Below are positions 33,844-37,175 of a stretch of 37,175 bases of DNA, piece by piece. Both the position numbers and the translations under genes were made by a program. A model generated the notes under the pieces. The model had not been told where the DNA came from and ran no database searches. It saw only the letters and a program-made list of their open reading frames with translations. The stretch comes from NZQO01 sp002693605. Its GTDB lineage: Bacteria; Bacteroidota; Bacteroidia; Flavobacteriales; Flavobacteriaceae. Numbering within the stretch: position 1 is the stretch's first letter; each line of letters opens with the position of its first letter. Where the stretch lies: assembly GCA_963972105.1 (NCBI GenBank), contig CAXAVH010000014.1:1-37175 (forward strand), read 5' to 3'.

Positions 33844-33851
33844 CAAAGATA
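33844..33851 (-). promoter_or_regulatory. Bacteroidota -7 promoter box of the second BNR protein gene
   Basis: The minus strand reads tatctttg, an exact TAnnTTTG match, 23 bases before the ATG at 33820. No clear -33 TTTG is found at normal spacing. Confidence 0.5.
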
Positions 33852-33920
33852 GCAAAAACCTAATTTGTCGAAACGTCTACCTTCAACAACAAAAATAAGC
33901 GCCGTTATTTCCATAAACTG

Positions 33921-33928
33921 TACCTTTG
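33921..33928 (+). promoter_or_regulatory. Bacteroidota -7 promoter box of the DUF1456 gene
   Basis: The sequence tacctttg matches TAnnTTTG exactly and ends 15 bases before the ATG at 33944, implying a leader of only a few bases. Confidence 0.5.
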
Positions 33929-33943
33929 AAAAAAAATTAGCGT

Positions 33944-34195
33944 ATGGGCCTAACCAATAATGATATCATGAAAAAACTGCGCGTGGCACACAAGCTGCGC
34001 GATGAGGACATTGTAAATATTTGTGCGCTCGTAGATTTTAAGGTCACCAAGAGTGAGCTGGGTGCCATTTATCGTAAAGAGGGACATCCGAAATATATGG
34101 AGTGCGGCGATCAATTTTTGCGCAACTTCCTAAACGGTCTTGTAATTCATTTAAGAGGCCCGATGCCAGAGAAGAAGAAAAAATCTGAAAAATAA
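33944..34195 (+). CDS. DUF1456 (YehS-like) protein, single-repeat form
   Basis: An 83-residue cytosolic protein. It matches one unit of the DUF1456/YehS repeat: TNNDIMKKLRVAHKLRDEDI, VDFKVTKSELGAIYRKEGHP, then the conserved ending CGDQFLRNFLNGLVIHLRG. E. coli YehS and most homologues carry two such units in about 150 residues; here only one is present, followed by a Lys-rich tail (EKKKKSEK). The single-unit form may be natural, functioning as a dimer, or a shortened gene. The function is unknown across the family. It is a single-gene unit with its own promoter. Confidence 0.85.
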   Translation: MGLTNNDIMKKLRVAHKLRDEDIVNICALVDFKVTKSELGAIYRKEGHPKYMECGDQFLRNFLNGLVIHLRGPMPEKKKKSEK

Positions 34196-34199
34196 AAAA

Positions 34200-34218
34200 C
34201 CCCACCGTACTGGTGGGG
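34200..34218 (-). terminator. Rho-independent terminator (minus-strand T run)
   Basis: Arms cccacc/ggtggg, extended by one C-G pair, form a 7-bp stem (34200-34206 with 34212-34218). On the minus strand it is followed by a T-rich run, so it should end the YtxH-like gene. In the plus direction it may also weaken read-through from the DUF1456 gene, but no T run follows on that side. Confidence 0.7.
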
Positions 34219-34240
34219 CATTAATACCTATTTCTCGAGG

Positions 34241-34477
34241 TCAGGAGGTAAGGTCGTTTACCTGGGTCTGGGTTTCGCCCTTCGCGTTCTGGTATGAGTT
34301 AGCTATCGAATCCTTAACTTCCTTCCCCGTTTCGCGTATCTTGGCGGTGGTTTCGTTTACCTTGGCTTTTAGTTGGTCCTTCCGTTGTTTTGGCATGCGC
34401 TTATAGCCGAAGAAGGCAAGTGCCCCTAAGCCAATTCCCACTAGTGCCAGTAATCCTTTTCGTTCTGTATTTTTCAT
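34241..34477 (-). CDS. YtxH-like small membrane protein
   Basis: A 78-residue protein from the ATG at 34475-34477; an upstream in-frame start would add 23 residues and is less likely. The short N-terminus (MKNTERK) is followed by one Gly/Ala-rich membrane helix (about 8-24, LLALVGIGLGALAFFG) and then an amphipathic, charged helix (KDQLKAKVNETTAKIRETGK) of the YtxH/apolipoprotein-like type, ending in polar residues. YtxH proteins are stress-associated, general membrane proteins. A near-consensus -7 box (tatctttc on the minus strand, 34503-34510) lies 26 bases upstream. Confidence 0.75.
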   Translation of the reverse strand: MKNTERKGLLALVGIGLGALAFFGYKRMPKQRKDQLKAKVNETTAKIRETGKEVKDSIANSYQNAKGETQTQVNDLTS

Positions 34478-34676
34478 ATATAAGTTGTTTTTTTGATTTA
34501 TTGAAAGATACCACAATTTCTCCGTAATTAAATAACTGCCTACCACTTTAATACAAATTTAATAGGTTGAAGGGCAAGTGGTTAAATTCTTTATAAAATG
34601 CTTCTAGAAGACATGTGCTTCTTTGGAAAAGCATGTAGATTTACGTACTTTCTGTACTTTAATCCAACATAAAATC

Positions 34677-34955
34677 ATAGCTAGGAAAAGCCAATGCTGC
34701 ATCGCACGCCGGTTGGTTTACCATGCAGCTCAGCGCATATCTAACCAATGAAGGCAATACGCCAGAAAACTTGGAGACCGAGTGCACCATTTCCACGAAA
34801 GACATCGAAATTACCGAAAGTCACCCTTCGGTTACTGAAAGGTACTAGGTATAGATGCCGAGACTTTCAAGACGGTAGCGAACAAGACCAAGGAAAATTG
34901 TCCGGTTAGCAATACATACAATCTAGAGGCTAGCCTTTGGGCAACCTTAAGATAG
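34677..34955 (+). pseudogene. Degraded OsmC-family peroxidase gene
   Basis: Plus-strand frames contain clear OsmC-family sequence: first AASHAGWFTMQLSAYL, then TPENLETECTIS and ITESHPSVT (frame starting at 34681), then after a one-base shift near 34834-34842 VLGIDAETFKTVANKT, KENCPVSNTYNLEASLW and ATLR up to a stop at 34953-34955. In a live OsmC the first motif reads AAHAGCFTM; here the peroxidatic Cys is replaced by Trp. About 40 residues of N-terminal sequence are missing; the short stretch before it (A-R-K-A-N-like at 34680-34694) may be the original N-terminus fused by deletion, with ATA at 34677-34679 in place of ATG. The second Cys (NCPVS) is retained. OsmC enzymes reduce organic hydroperoxides. 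Confidence 0.8.
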
Positions 34956-35015
34956 AATTCCACGTGCCCCTTCCAGAACCTCCAGTTTTTATGGTTTGTT
35001 CTTTTGGCTTAATAG

Positions 35016-35114
35016 TTATCGATGTATGGCATAACTGCTTGCCCTGCCGTATTCCTCTAAAATGGGATACCAGCGCTCTAATCGTACTTGTACATAGTGT
35101 AAAATTTTCTTCAT
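35016..35114 (-). CDS. Candidate 32-residue small protein
   Basis: On the minus strand an ATG at 35112-35114 opens a 32-codon frame whose product begins MKKILHYVQVRLERW, continues YPILEEYGRASSY and ends AIHR. It is amphipathic and rich in aromatic and charged residues. The composition looks protein-like and it is the only such frame in this relic zone, but length alone gives weak support, and no clear promoter or terminator was found. It could be an intact small protein, the end of a decayed gene, or chance. Confidence 0.35.
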   Translation of the reverse strand: MKKILHYVQVRLERWYPILEEYGRASSYAIHR

Positions 35115-35151
35115 AAGCCCGTGTTTTAAGGTTAGTTTAAACCGAATAGCA

Positions 35152-35296
35152 ACAGTAGAAGAAAATGGCGGAGAAGTATCCGTAAAGATTTGGTTCTATT
35201 AAAGATACAAAATTCTAGGAAGAAGTTTCTTACATGCGAGTAACTATTCGACCGGGTGCAGGAATTAATCGTTATGTTGACGAAATACGCTCTTAA
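35152..35296 (+). pseudogene. Fragmentary gene relic, C-terminal end of an unrecognised protein
   Basis: One plus-strand frame reads ATVEENGGEVSVKIWFY up to a stop at 35197-35199. A second frame, after stops and a shift, reads EEVSYMRVTIRPGAGINRYV and then DEIRS to a stop at 35294-35296, directly before a strong terminator. Both pieces have normal amino-acid composition for coding DNA, and the position just before the hairpin suggests the old 3' end of a gene. I do not recognise the family. Confidence 0.4.
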
Positions 35297-35310
35297 ATTG
35301 ATAGAAATAA

Positions 35311-35339
35311 AAAACCCCCTTCCAACGGAAGGGGGTTTT
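35311..35339. terminator. Bidirectional Rho-independent terminator
   Basis: Arms aaaacccccttcc (35311-35323) and ggaagggggtttt (35327-35339) pair perfectly over a 3-base loop, with further A and T on the flanks. It ends the minus-strand HYR gene (stop at 35359) and also lies after the plus-strand relic at 35152-35296. Confidence 0.9.
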
Positions 35340-35358
35340 TTGTTTAATGCATGCTGAA

Positions 35359-37175
35359 TTACTCTTTCAGAAGTTGGTGCGTTACCGCGCCATGTTCAGT
35401 ATAGATCATAACCATATATGTTGCACTCGCCAATTCTGAAATGTCAATTGGCGAATCACTCAAATGCGAACCAGCAACGGTCTTCACCATTCTGCCTGTT
35501 AGATCATATATCACAACGCGATCTACCCCAATAGCCGATGGATTGCTAATATGAACTGCATTGGTGGCTGGGTTCGGGTAAAGTGCAATCTTGGGCTGGT
35601 TTGGAAGGTTGCTTCCTGTGCCCAATACGCTCTCCACTGTAAGCTCGAAGCTGCACGTCCCCAGGTTGCCCTCGGCGTCCTCGGCGGTCAGTGTCACGGT
35701 GTACGTGCCGTCGGACAATAGGCTTCCCGGTGCCGGCTCCTGCGAGGTGATGATAACAGGATCGGTACAGTTATCCTGAGCCGCAGCACTACCTTCCGCA
35801 AAATAGTCAGGTACTACGTAGAACAGGTTGTTGGTTCCGGGATCGACAGTTTGGTTGCCCGGACAGCTCACCACGGGTGCCAGGTCGTCCACCACGCTCA
35901 CGTTGGCAAAGCAGGTAGATAGGTTCCCGCTGGAATCCTGTGCGAATACCTGAACCTGTACAGTGGTTCCTATATCGGCACAGTCGAACTCCGTGATGTC
36001 TACCGCAGTGGTAGCGATGGCGCAGTTGTCTTCGAGCGAGTCAATCACGTCAGCGGCCGTAATGGTCGCGGTGCCGTCGGCGCCGAGGGCGAGGGTAATG
36101 TCCTTACAGGCCAGCACGGGGGCCGCGGTGTCCTCCACCGTAACGGTGGCGGTACAGCTGGCTTGGTTCCCGTTGGCGTCGGTCACGGTAAGGGTAACCA
36201 GGTTGTCGCCCACCATCGAGCAGTCGAAGGTATCGGTGTCAAGCTCGTAGGCCACGATGCCGCAGGCATCGGTCGAGCCGTTGTCGATATCGGCGCCCGA
36301 TACGGTCGCGGTGCCATCGGCGCCCAGTTGCACGGTAACGTCCTGGCAGGCCACCACCGGTGCGGTAAGATCCTCCACGGTTACGGTAGCGGCACAGGTG
36401 GATACGTTGCCATTGTTGTCGGTCACCAAAAGGGTTACCGTATTAGCACCCACGTTTGAGCAGTCGAAAGTGTCCTGGCTGAGGGCCAAGGAGGCCACGC
36501 CGCAGTTGTCTGTCGAGCCCCCATCCAGGTCGGACGGCGCTATGGTCGCCACGCCCGATGCGTCGAGCTGGACGGTTATATCCTGGCACACGGCCACCGC
36601 TGGCTCGCTGTCGGCAACGGTAACGGTGAAGCTGCATACCTGGCTGTTCCCGTTCACGTCAACGGCCGTGAACTCTACGGTGCTAACCCCGACGGGGAAT
36701 TGGCTCCCGCTTGGAAGGCCGCCCGTTTGGGTTACCGAGGCGATGCCGCAGGCGTCGAACGCGATCGCGTCAGCAAATATTACCGTGGCGAAGCAGTCGC
36801 CCGGGTCGGTGTTCGCGGTGGTGTCGGCCGGGCAGACCACGATGGGCGCCACGTTGTCCTGAACCGTTACGGTAGTGGTGCAGGTCGAGCTGTTCCCGTT
36901 GTTATCGGTGACGGTAAGGGTCACGGGATTGTCGCCCACGTTCGAGCAGTCGAACGAGCTCACGTCTATCGCGGTGCTGGCAACGCCACAGGCATCGGTC
37001 GAGCCGTTGTCGATATCGGCAGCAGTAATGCTAGCCTGTCCGTTGGCGTCGAGCTGTACGGTGAACGGTGCCACGCAGTTGGCCACGGGCGCCACGATGT
37101 CCTCAACGGTTACGGTTGTGGTACAGGTCGAGCTATTACCGTTAACATCGGTTACGGTAAGGGTCACGGTATTGT
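35359..37175 (-). CDS. HYR-repeat surface protein with T9SS sorting domain, 5' end cut by window edge
   Basis: The minus-strand frame is open to the right edge, so the N-terminus is missing; about 605 residues are visible. It contains at least five tandem HYR-like Ig domains of about 80-86 residues. Each starts near V-E/Q-D-x-x-A-P and carries the Cys pair in DACG/DNCG and NGNxxxC, with recurring phrases FDCSNVGDN, VTLTVTDNNGN and CTTTVTV. The last HYR-like unit (about 430-515 of the visible part) is divergent. The C-terminal 75 residues are a type A T9SS sorting domain (IALYPNPATNAVHIS, IYDLTGRMVKTV, YMVMIYTEHGA), so the protein is exported and anchored at the surface. Such repeat proteins act as adhesins or binding scaffolds; the missing N-terminus may hold the functional domain. 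Confidence 0.9.
   Translation of the reverse strand, partial: NTVTLTVTDVNGNSSTCTTTVTVEDIVAPVANCVAPFTVQLDANGQASITAADIDNGSTDACGVASTAIDVSSFDCSNVGDNPVTLTVTDNNGNSSTCTTTVTVQDNVAPIVVCPADTTANTDPGDCFATVIFADAIAFDACGIASVTQTGGLPSGSQFPVGVSTVEFTAVDVNGNSQVCSFTVTVADSEPAVAVCQDITVQLDASGVATIAPSDLDGGSTDNCGVASLALSQDTFDCSNVGANTVTLLVTDNNGNVSTCAATVTVEDLTAPVVACQDVTVQLGADGTATVSGADIDNGSTDACGIVAYELDTDTFDCSMVGDNLVTLTVTDANGNQASCTATVTVEDTAAPVLACKDITLALGADGTATITAADVIDSLEDNCAIATTAVDITEFDCADIGTTVQVQVFAQDSSGNLSTCFANVSVVDDLAPVVSCPGNQTVDPGTNNLFYVVPDYFAEGSAAAQDNCTDPVIITSQEPAPGSLLSDGTYTVTLTAEDAEGNLGTCSFELTVESVLGTGSNLPNQPKIALYPNPATNAVHISNPSAIGVDRVVIYDLTGRMVKTVAGSHLSDSPIDISELASATYMVMIYTEHGAVTHQLLKE
36263..37020. repeat. Near-identical direct repeats inside the HYR gene
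   Basis: A 32-base stretch at 36263-36294 is identical to 36989-37020, 726 bases apart, which equals about three repeat modules. It encodes the DIDNGSTDAC phrase. Other module pairs in this interval look similar but less exact. Identity at DNA level shows recent duplication or gene conversion among modules. Confidence 0.75.

Noticed and set aside
36163..36862. Long plus-strand frames opposite the HYR gene
   Set aside because: They arise from the repetitive, GC-rich composition of the minus-strand gene and show only low-complexity Val/Ser/Thr/Ala sequence.

Overview
The window looks like chromosomal DNA of a marine-type Flavobacteriaceae bacterium (Bacteroidota). The evidence is a 288-residue RpoD-like primary sigma factor without region 1.1, repeated TAnnTTTG promoter boxes, almost no Shine-Dalgarno sequences, type IX secretion (T9SS) sorting domains on two large secreted proteins, and a lipoprotein version of TamA (TamL) coupled to TamB. 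I do not claim a genus. No tRNA, rRNA, IS element, CRISPR array or prophage was seen; most of the window reads as ordinary core or envelope-related gene content.

Layout. 1-2.9 kb: an edge-truncated exported VanX-type D-Ala-D-Ala dipeptidase (minus), an SDR oxidoreductase (plus), a small STAS/SpoIIAA-like protein (minus) and an OmpA-domain lipoprotein (minus) with an unusual array of inverted repeats at its promoter. 2.9-6.6 kb: a minus-strand pair of an SLC13 permease with RCK_C domains and an MscS channel, then the primary sigma factor. 6.7-10.9 kb: a plus-strand run of a small membrane protein, a T9SS-exported M14 carboxypeptidase, an aldo/keto reductase and an exported protein of unknown function. 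10.9-12 kb: a four-helix membrane protein overlapping a 68-residue Xre-type regulator, behind a 10-bp-arm palindrome, convergent with a hydrophilic small protein. 12.1-16.1 kb: a CocE-like hydrolase and a P1B metal ATPase. 16.1-20.1 kb: a large BNR/sortilin-like exported protein and an RluE-like pseudouridine synthase (both minus). 20.2-23 kb: a frameshifted small gene with its own terminator, an SF2 helicase and a VTT/DedA-like membrane protein. 23.2-30.6 kb: tamB-tamL, overlapping by 4 bases and using TTG and GTG starts. 30.7-33.8 kb: a second BNR/sortilin-like protein. 33.9-37.2 kb: a one-repeat DUF1456 protein, a YtxH-like protein, an 800-base relic zone with a decayed OsmC gene and other fragments, and the 3' part of a HYR-repeat T9SS adhesin-like gene running off the right edge.

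Functional theme: much of the content concerns the envelope, namely outer membrane assembly (TamB/TamL), peptidoglycan contact or turnover (OmpA lipoprotein, dipeptidase), ion and osmotic control (SLC13-RCK, MscS, metal ATPase) and exported peptide or protein processing (M14, CocE, BNR proteins). The least expected observations are features that simple ORF calling misses: the frameshifted gene at 20229-20508, the OsmC relic at 34677-34955, a 32-codon ORF at 35016-35114, and two operator-like inverted-repeat structures near 2.78 kb and 10.95 kb. I found no convincing wholly new multi-gene system; the membrane protein/Xre pair with its operator is the closest thing to a compact regulatory module.
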